The notes beneath the pieces were generated by a model that ran no database searches, was not told the origin of the DNA, and was given only the letters and a program-made list of their open reading frames with translations. A program made the position numbers and the translations under genes. DNA of 64,000 nucleotides, taken from positions 1 to 64,000 of the forward strand of contig PFXG01000025.1 in the NCBI GenBank assembly GCA_002791545.1, given 5' to 3'. Below are positions 1-7,332 of this stretch, one piece after another; position 1 is the first letter of the stretch, and the number at the start of each line of letters is the position of its first letter. The DNA is from Zetaproteobacteria bacterium CG_4_9_14_3_um_filter_49_83 (GTDB lineage Bacteria; Pseudomonadota; Zetaproteobacteria; Mariprofundales; Mariprofundaceae).

Positions 1-82
1 AGATGAGCTTACATTTTAGATGATTTGGCGAGAGGGAGGGTATTTGAGTGCGTGAATTCTTTTTCTCCGCGATAGCGGGTTC

Positions 83-152
83 GTCCAACCACTCGTTGCA
101 GGGGACGCTGCGCGATAAAGCCGCGCAGCGCCCCTGAACTCAAACGTTCGGC
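83..152 (+). repeat. integron attC recombination site
   Basis: This is an imperfect palindrome with the architecture of an attC (59-base element). The outer R'' box is GTCCAAC and the R' box is GTTCGGC, which pair except at one position. The inner arms AGGGGACGCTGCGCG and CGCGCAGCGCCCCT pair perfectly apart from one unpaired A, the kind of extrahelical base that sets strand choice by the integrase. It lies 18 bp before the next cassette gene. No integrase gene is visible. The R' box departs from the GTTRRRY consensus at one base. Confidence 0.75.
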
Positions 153-170
153 TTCAAAGAGAGGAAGAAA

Positions 171-1055
171 ATGAGAAAATTCAAATTGGTGCCTGCTATT
201 CTGTTGGGATTTTTAATATTTCAGGGCCAAGTTTATGCTAGAAGCATGATCGAATGTGGGTCATCGAATTCGAGAACAGGAAAAACATACAAGGTAGATG
301 GTTCGGACATTAACGTTCGCACTGGTCCCGGCACAAGTTACGACAAAATCATTAACCAAAAAGCTTCATCAATTTTAAAGAAAAATATTTACGTTACCAT
401 TGATAATACCGTTACCGTCTTGGAAGAATGTACACAGGGTGAATGGTCCAAAATCAGGGTAACTGATCCAGATTGGCTATCAAACTCCCATAGGGGGTGG
501 GTTCTCAGTAAGTTTTTGAGGAAAAAGCAAACTGACGCATCAGGTCAGGAAATATTCACTGAGAAAGATTTCATTTGGGATAAAAATACAAGTCCGTATA
601 AAGCGGTTATCGTGGCAGGTGTAAACAAGGTTTACCGCGAAAATGCACGCTGCAAAGACATTGATCCTTCATCGGCCTATATTTCCGGAAACAAAGGCAC
701 AAAAGACAATCCAGTATTTTTTGTCACCTGTGGCAAAGGAAGAAATACATTCAATGCGTTTTTCTCAAAAGCAGATGTCGAAAAGGACATTAGGCTGACA
801 GAAAAGAAACACATTGATAAATCCAAAGCGGTTGGTTTGTGTGAAGCATATGCAAAACAGAACGCGAACCACCCCATCACCGTCGATTTCTCTCGCATCA
901 TGGATCTTGCTGTAACTGAACATCCAAATGGACGCACAAGGGTTACTTCAACGTTCACAGCCAAAAATAGTTTTAACCTTGAGGTCAAATTCAATATCTC
1001 ATGTTTGCTTGATGCCAGCGGTCTAATTGAGGCAAATATTAATGAAGCAAAATAG
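171..1055 (+). CDS. secreted SH3b-domain protein, integron cassette gene
   Basis: The 294-residue protein starts with a signal peptide (hydrophobic stretch about residues 6-22, likely cleaved after VYA). A bacterial SH3 (SH3b) domain follows at about 45-118; its core INVRTGPGTSYDKI and the later RGWVLSKFL are typical. Such domains usually bind peptidoglycan. The C-terminal part, about 130-294, has no domain I recognise; it has several cysteines that could form disulfides in the periplasm. The start is supported by GAGAGGAAGAAA just upstream. The gene is clearly more AT-rich than its neighbours and is bracketed by attC sites (the stop codon overlaps the first base of the next attC), so it reads as a mobile gene cassette. 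The cellular role is unknown. Confidence 0.8.
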   Translation: MRKFKLVPAILLGFLIFQGQVYARSMIECGSSNSRTGKTYKVDGSDINVRTGPGTSYDKIINQKASSILKKNIYVTIDNTVTVLEECTQGEWSKIRVTDPDWLSNSHRGWVLSKFLRKKQTDASGQEIFTEKDFIWDKNTSPYKAVIVAGVNKVYRENARCKDIDPSSAYISGNKGTKDNPVFFVTCGKGRNTFNAFFSKADVEKDIRLTEKKHIDKSKAVGLCEAYAKQNANHPITVDFSRIMDLAVTEHPNGRTRVTSTFTAKNSFNLEVKFNISCLLDASGLIEANINEAK

Positions 1056-1146
1056 CCGAACCAGGCGGTTCACTTGACGCCGAGAACGTCCGCGGCGCTG
1101 ACGCGGTAAGGTTTGGGGGCGGCGCAAGTGACCTTGATCGTTAGGC
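1055..1146 (+). repeat. integron attC recombination site
   Basis: R'' GCCGAAC and R' GTTAGGC enclose a 92-bp hyphenated palindrome. R' matches the GTTRRRY consensus exactly and pairs with R'' at six of seven positions. Inner arms CACTTG/CAAGTG and CGCC/GGCG pair as well. It begins at the stop codon of the SH3b gene and ends five bases before the AGGAG of the next gene, which is the standard cassette layout. Confidence 0.85.
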
Positions 1147-1160
1147 GCACAGGAGAAATC

Positions 1161-1535
1161 GTGTCCGAACTCAAAGATCCACGTGTACTATTCGCAGCCG
1201 AGCGCACATTGCTTGCCTGGAATCGAACAAGTTTGTCTCTAATAGCTTTCGGCTTTATTGTTGAGCGTGCGGGGCTGCTTATTCATGCAATTGCTCCCAC
1301 AATGGTGCATTCAACACAAAGTGCATTGGCTTTTTGGGTTGGTCTAGCATTTATAGCCCTTGGCTCGTTCGCCTCAGCATACTCCGCGTGGCAATACTCA
1401 GTTGTCTTACGTACACTCAGTCCAGCTGAATATCCACCGGGCTATTCGGCAAAGTGGGGTTTGGTGGTCAATGGTGTCGTAGCCTTGCTTGGTGCATTGC
1501 TCATTTTTTCTTTGGTGGGCTGGCATGTATTTTAA
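1161..1535 (+). CDS. DUF202 (YidH-like) small membrane protein, cassette gene
   Basis: A GTG start at 1161, preceded by AGGAG at 1151-1155, gives 124 residues. The segment LFAAERTLLAWNRTSLSLIAF is the conserved N-terminal signature of the DUF202/YidH family. Three hydrophobic segments (about residues 25-45, 58-82 and 98-120) make it a small integral membrane protein, as usual for that family. Its function is not established. It sits directly behind an attC site and is followed by the left half of another, so it is the second gene of a cassette array. An upstream in-frame ATG at 1113 would place the start inside the attC and has no ribosome-binding site. Confidence 0.75.
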   Translation: MSELKDPRVLFAAERTLLAWNRTSLSLIAFGFIVERAGLLIHAIAPTMVHSTQSALAFWVGLAFIALGSFASAYSAWQYSVVLRTLSPAEYPPGYSAKWGLVVNGVVALLGALLIFSLVGWHVF

Positions 1536-1543
1536 ATATGCGC

Positions 1544-1570
1544 GCCTAACCAGTTGCCGCACGCCGCAGG
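1544..1570 (+). repeat. truncated attC site
   Basis: A perfect R'' box GCCTAAC lies eight bases after the DUF202 stop and is followed by CAGTTGCCGCACGCCGC, the kind of sequence seen in the left arm of an attC. No right arm or R' box follows; the sequence changes abruptly near 1571 to a different element. I read it as an attC broken by an insertion or deletion. Confidence 0.6.
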
Positions 1571-1585
1571 TAAAGGGGTCAGAGC

Positions 1586-2030
1586 GTGTGCCACGAAGTT
1601 TCATAAGAGATGAGAGTAGGTCTCTCGGAGTCTGCTTGCAGGAGCTGGCTTCAAACCGCCTTTGTGTTGCTGTGGTTAAGAGCCATGGTGATGAGCGACA
1701 AAGGAAAAGGGCAAGGTAAATTGCTCAGGAGTGATTCAGGGAGATGAACGCAAGTGAACCGTTCGATGAAGCGTCGAAACCCCTTAGACCCTGTCAAAAC
1801 CGAAGTTTGGTCTGTACGTCGGGATAAATTCGGAGGTAACCTGTTTACTGTCCGTTTGGCAGGCGGCGTTGAGGCGGCATGAACCTGAATCAGGCTCTTA
1901 TGGAGAACGTGGGAACCTGTCGTTCGGATGTTAAGGGAGAAAGTTGGAGCGGAAGCCCCGCGAGACTGAGCGTACCGATGCCGGACACAGGGGCGGAACA
2001 ACTCGCAGTAGTGTTGAAGCTTCCGCAGTC
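1586..2030 (+). mobile_element. group II intron 5' portion, no reverse transcriptase gene
   Basis: From the candidate 5' end GTGTG, about 440 bp carry blocks I recognise from the ribozyme part of bacterial group II introns: GTTCGATGAAGCGTCGAAAC, TTATGGAGAACGTGGGAACC, GGAGCGGAAGCCCCGCGAGA and ACAGGGGCGGAACAACTCGC. In intact elements the ribozyme domains I-III are followed by a long LtrA-type maturase/reverse transcriptase gene. Here the sequence diverges after about 2025 and no such ORF follows, so the element is a 5' remnant. Recognition is from memory of conserved blocks, not from a folded model, and the exact borders are uncertain. Confidence 0.6.
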
Positions 2031-2170
2031 CGGGTCAGCTTTGACATTTACACATTCTCTGTTTGATTTTGCCTGATGGCACGAGGTTTGGATCAGTGCT
2101 GACATTTGGGTGTTTAAGCAGAGCAATTCAGCCCAAACACTTTTTGATCAATACTGATTGGGATTCCACC

Positions 2171-2206
2171 GTCTCATTCCCATGCAGGGCGTGGAAGCGA
2201 GACGCT
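2171..2206. repeat. palindromic TTCCCA/GTGG intergenic repeat
   Basis: The segment TCTCATTCCCATGCAGGG followed by CGTGGAAGCGAGA forms a hairpin (TCTC/GAGA, TTCC/GGAA, CCA/TGG). It resembles the CTCGTTCCCACGC...GCGTGGGAA repeat found dispersed in many bacterial genomes. A clearer copy of the same type lies at 61600-61635. Confidence 0.5.
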
Positions 2207-2497
2207 CACTGACCTTTTTTGAAGTAACGAACGGAATCGATAGCGCTAAAATCGGCATCTTGCGTCCAAAGCTCAGCGTGGTGAATCAGGGGCTGTAGCG
2301 AGAATAAGACTGTCGGCCATTGCCAGTTTCTGTTCCATTCCAATTTTGACTGCATCGAGCGCGAAAATCAGTGATGTGCTCGATTTCGTGAATCTACTTA
2401 GTTCCCTGGTTCTTTGGGGTTTCATAGTCGGCCTCGGACGTTGGCGAGCAAAGCGTACTTGGAAAAACGCCGATAGGGACGGTAGAAAATGACACAT
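2206..2497 (-). pseudogene. degraded VapC-like PIN-domain toxin fragment
   Basis: The minus strand encodes ALDAVKIGMEQKLAMADSLI followed by LATA, then after a frameshift AELWTQDADFSAIDSVRYF and the C-terminal KKGQ. Together these look like the second half of a PIN-domain ribonuclease: the MADSLILATA and TQDADF motifs carry the acidic residues conserved at the active site. The frame changes near 2290-2300, and the N-terminal half with the first catalytic aspartate is not recognisable. No antitoxin gene is beside it. It is a dead toxin-antitoxin remnant in the accessory patch. Confidence 0.55.
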
Positions 2498-2621
2498 GCT
2501 AACCAGCGTACAACTTGACCCTAAAAGAAGAAGCGGTACCAGGCTTTCATAATTTGATTATGGTATAAATATCGTAGGGATTGATGGTGATATGGGGGGG
2601 GCGATGTTGTTTGATTCTTTT

Positions 2622-2691
2622 GGATATGCAAACTTGATAATCGGATAGAATTGGATAAAATCGGATAATTATGTTAATGATGGTTATCCAA
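2622..2691 (+). promoter_or_regulatory. helically phased GGATA repeats, likely operator of the Fic gene
   Basis: GGATA occurs at 2622, 2643, 2653 and 2663, spacings of 21, 10 and 10 bp, so all four copies face the same side of the helix. An inverted copy TTATCCAA at 2684-2691 matches TTGGATAA at 2651-2658. The array ends five bases before the Fic start codon. The Fic protein has a C-terminal winged-helix-like region, so autoregulation at this site is plausible but inferred. Confidence 0.5.
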
Positions 2692-2695
2692 TAAG

Positions 2696-3748
2696 ATGAA
2701 TTTAACAAGACTGGTTATCACGCCTGAACTACTTAGAATCATCTCAGAGATTGATGAATTTAATGGTGGTTGGAAAGTACAAAACAATCTCAACCCTGAA
2801 TATCTGAGCAAGCTTCGCCATGTGGCTACGATTGAGAGTATTGGCTCTTCGACTCGTATTGAAGGCTCAAAACTTTCTGATGATGACATTGAACTGTTAT
2901 TAGGGCAGGTCAGCGAACAAACCTTTAGCAATCGTGATGAACAAGAAGTAGTCGGTTATGCGGAAGTGATGGAAACGGTCTTTGACAATTTCGAACATAT
3001 CCCTGTGACGGAAAACTATATCAAGCAGTTGCACAGCAGTCTGCTCAGGCACTCGGATAAAGATGTGCGGCATCGCGGTGAATACAAAAAGCATTCCAAT
3101 AGCGTTGAGGCATTTGATGAATCCGGGAAAAGTTTAGGTGTGGTCTTTGAAACGACATCTGCCTTCGATACGCCTAAGCAGATGCAGGAGCTCATTTATT
3201 GGGTAAGAGAGTCTTTAGAGGATAAAAGTTATCACCCTTTAATTGTGATTGCGGTGTTTAACGTTGTTTTTTTAGCGATTCACCCATTTCAAGATGGGAA
3301 TGGCAGGCTTTCTCGGGTGTTGATTTCACTACTCATGCTTAAAGCTGGCTACGCTTATACACCTTACTCTTCGCTGGAAAGTATTATAGAAAAAAATAAA
3401 GATACTTATTATTTAGCCTTACAAAGAACACAGAAAACGCTCAAGGGAGATGCTGACTGGCTACCCTGGCTAAACTTTTTTTTGCGTTCATTGAAACGTC
3501 AAAAAGATCATTTGAAAGCAAAAACAACCACGTTGGTAACATACAGCCATCTTTCCCAGGAAAACGCTGTCATCATGCAATATCTTGATACACATGTCAG
3601 GATTACTATATCTGAGGCTTGTGGGCTAATTACGAATGTATCCAAGCCTACGGTGAAAAATAGAATGGCTGAACTTGTAACGCTTGGCTTGATTGAACGC
3701 CATGGTAAAGCAAGGGCTACCTGGTATAGTAAACCCGGTAAAATGTAG
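2696..3748 (+). CDS. Fic family AMP-transferase with C-terminal winged helix
   Basis: The 350-residue protein has the Fic catalytic motif HPFQDGNGRLSR at 196-207, complete with the His base and the Asn-Gly-Arg anion hole. An N-terminal STRIEG at 52-57 fits the (S/T)xxxE(G/N) inhibitory helix, making it a class II, self-inhibited Fic protein. The C-terminal 70 residues (ISEACGLITNVSKPTVKNRM) look like a winged helix-turn-helix. Members of this family transfer AMP from ATP to a hydroxyl group of target proteins; the target here is unknown. The start is the first ATG behind the repeat array; its ribosome-binding site (AATAAG) is weak. It borders the accessory patch and is AT-richer than the core genes, which suggests transfer. 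Confidence 0.85.
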   Translation: MNLTRLVITPELLRIISEIDEFNGGWKVQNNLNPEYLSKLRHVATIESIGSSTRIEGSKLSDDDIELLLGQVSEQTFSNRDEQEVVGYAEVMETVFDNFEHIPVTENYIKQLHSSLLRHSDKDVRHRGEYKKHSNSVEAFDESGKSLGVVFETTSAFDTPKQMQELIYWVRESLEDKSYHPLIVIAVFNVVFLAIHPFQDGNGRLSRVLISLLMLKAGYAYTPYSSLESIIEKNKDTYYLALQRTQKTLKGDADWLPWLNFFLRSLKRQKDHLKAKTTTLVTYSHLSQENAVIMQYLDTHVRITISEACGLITNVSKPTVKNRMAELVTLGLIERHGKARATWYSKPGKM

Positions 3749-3780
3749 GACGTTCTGCCATGAGTGAGACGATACGTATA

Positions 3781-3806
3781 GGTGCCAGGTCTTGTTTCGC
3801 TGATTA
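3781..3806. repeat. GGTGCC-GGTCTTGTTT dispersed repeat, copy 1
   Basis: GGTGCCAGGTCTTGTTTCGC followed by TGATTA matches 23 of 26 bases of a second copy at 61662-61687. It lies between the Fic gene and mtnC. Similar tags often accompany REP-like elements, but no transposase gene is near. Confidence 0.5.
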
Positions 3807-3894
3807 GCAGGTGTAGGGCGTAATCGTTACTGCGCCGAATGAGTAGGCCGTTCAACGCGCTTTGTTCATTGACTCCCTTCCCAAGCTTGAGAGG

Positions 3895-4569
3895 TTACAC
3901 CGTAACAGCATCGAAGTCTGAAACTTGCGGGTGATCCATTGCCGGTATTGCGCCGGTATCGCGCAGTAATTGGCAGGTAAGTAAACCGGCTGTGCGTGCG
4001 GCATCCAGCTCTTCGCCGATATCGGAGAGAAAGAGTACTTCTGAGCCGGGAAGTTCAATCGATTCGAGAATCGAACGGTAAGCAGCGGCTTCTCTTTTGT
4101 TGCCGATTCGGGTGTCAAAATAATCCCGGATGAATGGTCGCAGATCACCGGCGACAGAATGCCCAAAAATAAGTTGTTGTGCCTCCACCGAGCCGGATGA
4201 GTAGATATACAAGCGTTTACCCTGCTCAAACCAACGGCGGATATTTTGGATTGCGTCGGGGTAGAAATCTCCCTGCAACTGGCCTGATTCATAGCCCTGT
4301 CGCCAGATCATTCCCTGCAATGCTTTTAACGGCGTGATTTTCTGATCCTGATCCATCCAGTGGTGAAGTTGCGCCAGTGTTTGATCCGGTGTCAGCGGCA
4401 TACCTGTGATGTCGGCGATGTCCTGTAGAACAGGCGCTACATCAGGATCATCCGTATGGGCTTTGAGGAAGTCGCCCATCCTTTGTCGTGCAAAAGGGAA
4501 GAGTACATCATGAACAAAGCTGATAGGGGTGGTGGTTCCCTCAATATCGAGCAGAATAGCTTTGATCAT
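3895..4569 (-). CDS. mtnC: 2,3-diketo-5-methylthiopentyl-1-phosphate enolase-phosphatase
   Basis: This 224-residue HAD-superfamily enzyme converts 2,3-diketo-5-methylthiopentyl 1-phosphate to the acireductone in the methionine salvage pathway. The HAD nucleophile motif lies at the N terminus in a MtnC-typical form, AILLDIEGTTTPISFVHDVL. YSSGSVEAQQLIF carries motif II, and FLSDIGEELDAARTAG the C-terminal acidic motif. The length is normal for the family. The start at 4569 overlaps the mtnD stop codon (ATGA), so the two are translationally coupled; a longer in-frame reading would run into mtnD. It is the last gene of mtnB-mtnD-mtnC. Confidence 0.95.
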   Translation of the reverse strand: MIKAILLDIEGTTTPISFVHDVLFPFARQRMGDFLKAHTDDPDVAPVLQDIADITGMPLTPDQTLAQLHHWMDQDQKITPLKALQGMIWRQGYESGQLQGDFYPDAIQNIRRWFEQGKRLYIYSSGSVEAQQLIFGHSVAGDLRPFIRDYFDTRIGNKREAAAYRSILESIELPGSEVLFLSDIGEELDAARTAGLLTCQLLRDTGAIPAMDHPQVSDFDAVTV

Positions 4570-5117
4570 GCCGCTGTCTCGAAACGGGGGAAACGCTCGG
4601 CAATATCGCTGCCGGTCGGCAGGCCAACCCATCCTTCAGCGATGCGGAAAAATCGAATGGCTTTGAAGTCAGGTTTTGCACCCATGTCAAACCAGTGCGG
4701 CGTTAATGCCGGAAGGTTGACTAAATCTCCTTTGTCGCAGCGCAACATGAAGACGTGCCCCACAGCGTGGATATAAAACATGCCCGAGCCATCAACAAAA
4801 TAGCGTGCCTCAAAATCATCATGGGTGTGTTCGCAGAGAAATTTCTTTCGTAATTCCTCTGCTTGCGGATGATCTGGGTGAATGGCCGCTACATCCACGG
4901 TGTGAAAGCCATGTTGGCGCTTGAGATCGTTGATGCTGCTTTGGTAAGCTGCAATAACTTCAGATTCATCCGCCTCAGCGGAAAGTGGTGCATCGGTCTG
5001 CCATTGTTCAAAGCCGATCCCCAATGCTTTCAATCGTTGGGCTATGGTGTCCGTGTCATTAAGAACTTCGACAGCGGAAAGAGCATTGTCTTCAGTAAAG
5101 ATGGTTAATTTATCCAT
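4566..5117 (-). CDS. mtnD: acireductone dioxygenase
   Basis: The 183-residue cupin protein cleaves acireductone with O2 to give 2-keto-4-methylthiobutyrate and formate (Fe form), the direct methionine precursor. The metal-binding motif HTHDDFEARYFVDGSG shows the two His and one Glu ligands typical of ARD, and HAVGHVFMLRCDKGDLV leads to the last region with TPHWFDMG. GGAGAAAATA precedes the start at 5117. It overlaps mtnB by one base and mtnC by four. Whether it uses Fe or Ni cannot be read from the sequence. Confidence 0.95.
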   Translation of the reverse strand: MDKLTIFTEDNALSAVEVLNDTDTIAQRLKALGIGFEQWQTDAPLSAEADESEVIAAYQSSINDLKRQHGFHTVDVAAIHPDHPQAEELRKKFLCEHTHDDFEARYFVDGSGMFYIHAVGHVFMLRCDKGDLVNLPALTPHWFDMGAKPDFKAIRFFRIAEGWVGLPTGSDIAERFPRFETAA

Positions 5118-5728
5118 TATTTTCTCCTGTCCAGCAGTTCGCATTCGAGCATGAATTCTATGGCCTCAACGCGCCAGCGTGCTTCGGCAATAGTGCTTCC
5201 CCAGGCATAAAGGCCATGACCGGCGATCAGGTAAGCCGCCATATTCGGTGTCTGCTGCAATTGAAGCGCAACCTGAGTCGCCAGTCGCGGAACATCTTGA
5301 TCGTTGGTCAGTACAGGGATTTCGTAATGCGCATCATGACTGGAGATGCCCGGCAAGACCTTGAGAACTTCATAACCATGCAGGTGAATGGAATCATGAT
5401 GGCTCGACAATACGGTGTTCGTTGGCGAGTGTGTATGAAATACTGCACCAATCTGATCAGAAAAACGGTAGAGCTGGCAGTGAAGCGCAGTTTCGTAGGA
5501 AGCTTTACGGCTTGCATCGAACGGACGGCCATCGAGGTCGGCAAGCAGAAGATGCTCACGGTTCAGTTCACCCTTGTGACAGCCGGAGGCGGTGATCAGC
5601 ATAGTGTTGGCATCAATAAGTGCTGAAAAATTTCCAGCAGTCGCCGGAACCCACTGCCGTTGATGAAATAATCTTCCTGCTTCTATCAACTGTTCGGCGG
5701 CATGGTCGATTGCTTCCTGTTTACTCAT
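5117..5728 (-). CDS. mtnB: methylthioribulose-1-phosphate dehydratase
   Basis: This class II aldolase-fold enzyme of 203 residues dehydrates 5-methylthioribulose 1-phosphate in methionine salvage. The zinc-site motif VFHTHSPTNTVLSS and a later AGHGLYAWG (third His) are present, along with ATAGNFSA near the N terminus, which binds phosphate. The ATG at 5728 follows GGAGGGGTG; a GTG one codon earlier would overlap the ribosome-binding site. It is the first gene of the operon. mtnA and mtnK/mtnP are not in the window, so the upper part of the pathway must lie elsewhere. Confidence 0.93.
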   Translation of the reverse strand: MSKQEAIDHAAEQLIEAGRLFHQRQWVPATAGNFSALIDANTMLITASGCHKGELNREHLLLADLDGRPFDASRKASYETALHCQLYRFSDQIGAVFHTHSPTNTVLSSHHDSIHLHGYEVLKVLPGISSHDAHYEIPVLTNDQDVPRLATQVALQLQQTPNMAAYLIAGHGLYAWGSTIAEARWRVEAIEFMLECELLDRRK

Positions 5729-5993
5729 CACCCCTCCGTGTCGTTTGCTTTCCAGCTAACAATGGAGGCTTCGTTTGCAGTCGTCAATTGAATGCGTGAA
5801 TCGCGCAACATCTTAAGGGCAAGCAGGGACACCGCTTGCGCGTCATAGGCTTACCGAAGAATTGAAGATGTATTGGCAAACGAAAGTTAGACAATCTTGA
5901 TGTATTCGAATAGCAAACAAAGAGAAAGATATCTGATTCTTTAATGCGTTGATTCGTCTTGCACTTCTGTGTGGTGACGCTACTTTCGCTGAA

Positions 5994-7229
5994 ATGAACC
6001 CGCTCCAGCCCATCTCTTTCAGATTGCCCCTGATAACGCTCGCTGTTGGCTGGCTGGCAGGCTGGTTTTCATATGTATGGCTGGATGATGCCGTGCTGCT
6101 TGAGCAGCAGGTGGTTGTGCCAGAATCACCAGCCCGAGTCGAAACATCTTATAGTCACCCTCAGTCACAACTGACGACTGAGCTTGTTGCGCCTGTCCCG
6201 GTAGTTAAAACCAATGCGAAGCTTCCTCAGGTACAAGCCCCGGTAGAGCCGGACGCCATGCAGCTATTTAATGCTCAGTTGAACAATCACCGTTTTGCCA
6301 GTGCGATGCATGATTACTGGCCCGTAGAAGCTGAACAGAAAGCCCGTGAGCATGTGATGGATATGCTTGCGTCACTGGAGCGGCAGGACGCTACGGAGCC
6401 AGCCAGCAGGCTTATGCAGGCGTATCGCAGTCGCTTTCCGGATGATTTGGCGGCTGGTCTGGTACAGGCCCGATTGTGGCATAAGCTCGGGCAGCTTGCT
6501 CAGGAAGCACTTCTGTTAATGGAATTGCGCCGAATGAGCGTTGATGCAAGCTTGCAAATGCAGCTGGATGAGCAGGTGAATAACGTTGTGCAACAGTATA
6601 AAGAGCAGCTTAAGGAATCCGAGCAGTACAGCCGACTTCTGGATTTCGCGCGTAAATTGAGCAATATCGATGGGGCAAATCCGGAGTTTCAATGGTTACA
6701 GGCGATGACCCTGGTTGAGATGGGGCAGCTGGAGCAGGCCAGAACGTTATTGGAGCCGCTTGTTTATGATCCGTCTGTTAGCACAAAGGCTGAGCGCCTA
6801 TTGCACCGCATAGATCAGATTGTTGACGCTGAATATACCATGAGTGTGCCTTTACAGCGCAGCGGAGATCATTTTCTCGTGCCGATATCGGTTAATGGCA
6901 GTGCACCGGTGTTACTTCTGCTGGATACCGGCGCGTCGATCACCCTGCTGGAACAGAGTCAGCTGCTCAGTCCGGGCAATACAGCAAAAGGAAATATTGA
7001 GCTGCAAACAGCCAATGGCGTCATGCGTGCAGCACTGCTGCCTTCCAATCGGGTGCGCCTGGGATCATTTGAACTGGAGAATGTTGATATTGCCCTGATC
7101 CGGCAGCCTATGTTTCCTACAGCGAAAGGTCTGCTTGGCATGAATATTCTCAAGCATTTCGATTTCTTTATCGATCAGGAAATTCCAGCACTCAAGCTCT
7201 CTCTGCGGGCTACAGGCAGTAAGCAGTAA
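5994..7229 (+). CDS. membrane-anchored retropepsin-like aspartic protease
   Basis: The 411-residue protein has an N-terminal membrane anchor (LPLITLAVGWLAGWFSYVWL, about residues 10-30). A Pro/Val-rich linker follows, then a helical, TPR-like middle, about 90-270. The C-terminal retropepsin-like domain, about 285-411, contains the catalytic motif LLLLDTGASITLLEQS and the downstream flap/hydrophobic motif AKGLLGMNILKHFDF. Single-domain aspartic proteases of this type (clan AA, related to TIGR02281 proteins) must dimerise. The domain is predicted to face the periplasm; no substrate is known. An upstream TTG in the same frame would add 15 residues, but the ATG at 5994 fits the membrane-anchor start better. 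The ribosome-binding site is poor. Confidence 0.75.
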   Translation: MNPLQPISFRLPLITLAVGWLAGWFSYVWLDDAVLLEQQVVVPESPARVETSYSHPQSQLTTELVAPVPVVKTNAKLPQVQAPVEPDAMQLFNAQLNNHRFASAMHDYWPVEAEQKAREHVMDMLASLERQDATEPASRLMQAYRSRFPDDLAAGLVQARLWHKLGQLAQEALLLMELRRMSVDASLQMQLDEQVNNVVQQYKEQLKESEQYSRLLDFARKLSNIDGANPEFQWLQAMTLVEMGQLEQARTLLEPLVYDPSVSTKAERLLHRIDQIVDAEYTMSVPLQRSGDHFLVPISVNGSAPVLLLLDTGASITLLEQSQLLSPGNTAKGNIELQTANGVMRAALLPSNRVRLGSFELENVDIALIRQPMFPTAKGLLGMNILKHFDFFIDQEIPALKLSLRATGSKQ

Positions 7230-7332
7230 TGTATGGGGCGTTCAAAATCTGAGAGGATTTTAATACGGGTGGTCACAATAAATAATAAGGCTTAGTGTGG
7301 ATGGGTGCGGAAAAGTGCATGGGGGGCATTAT

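Noticed and set aside
677-994. Minus-strand ORF inside the SH3b cassette gene
   Set aside because: It has no ribosome-binding site or recognisable protein and lies opposite a well-supported gene; the same applies to the many other shadow frames in GC-rich genes.
7245-7263. Weak AAAATC/GATTTT hairpin after the retropepsin gene as terminator
   Set aside because: The stem is only six AT-rich pairs and no T-tract of useful length follows.
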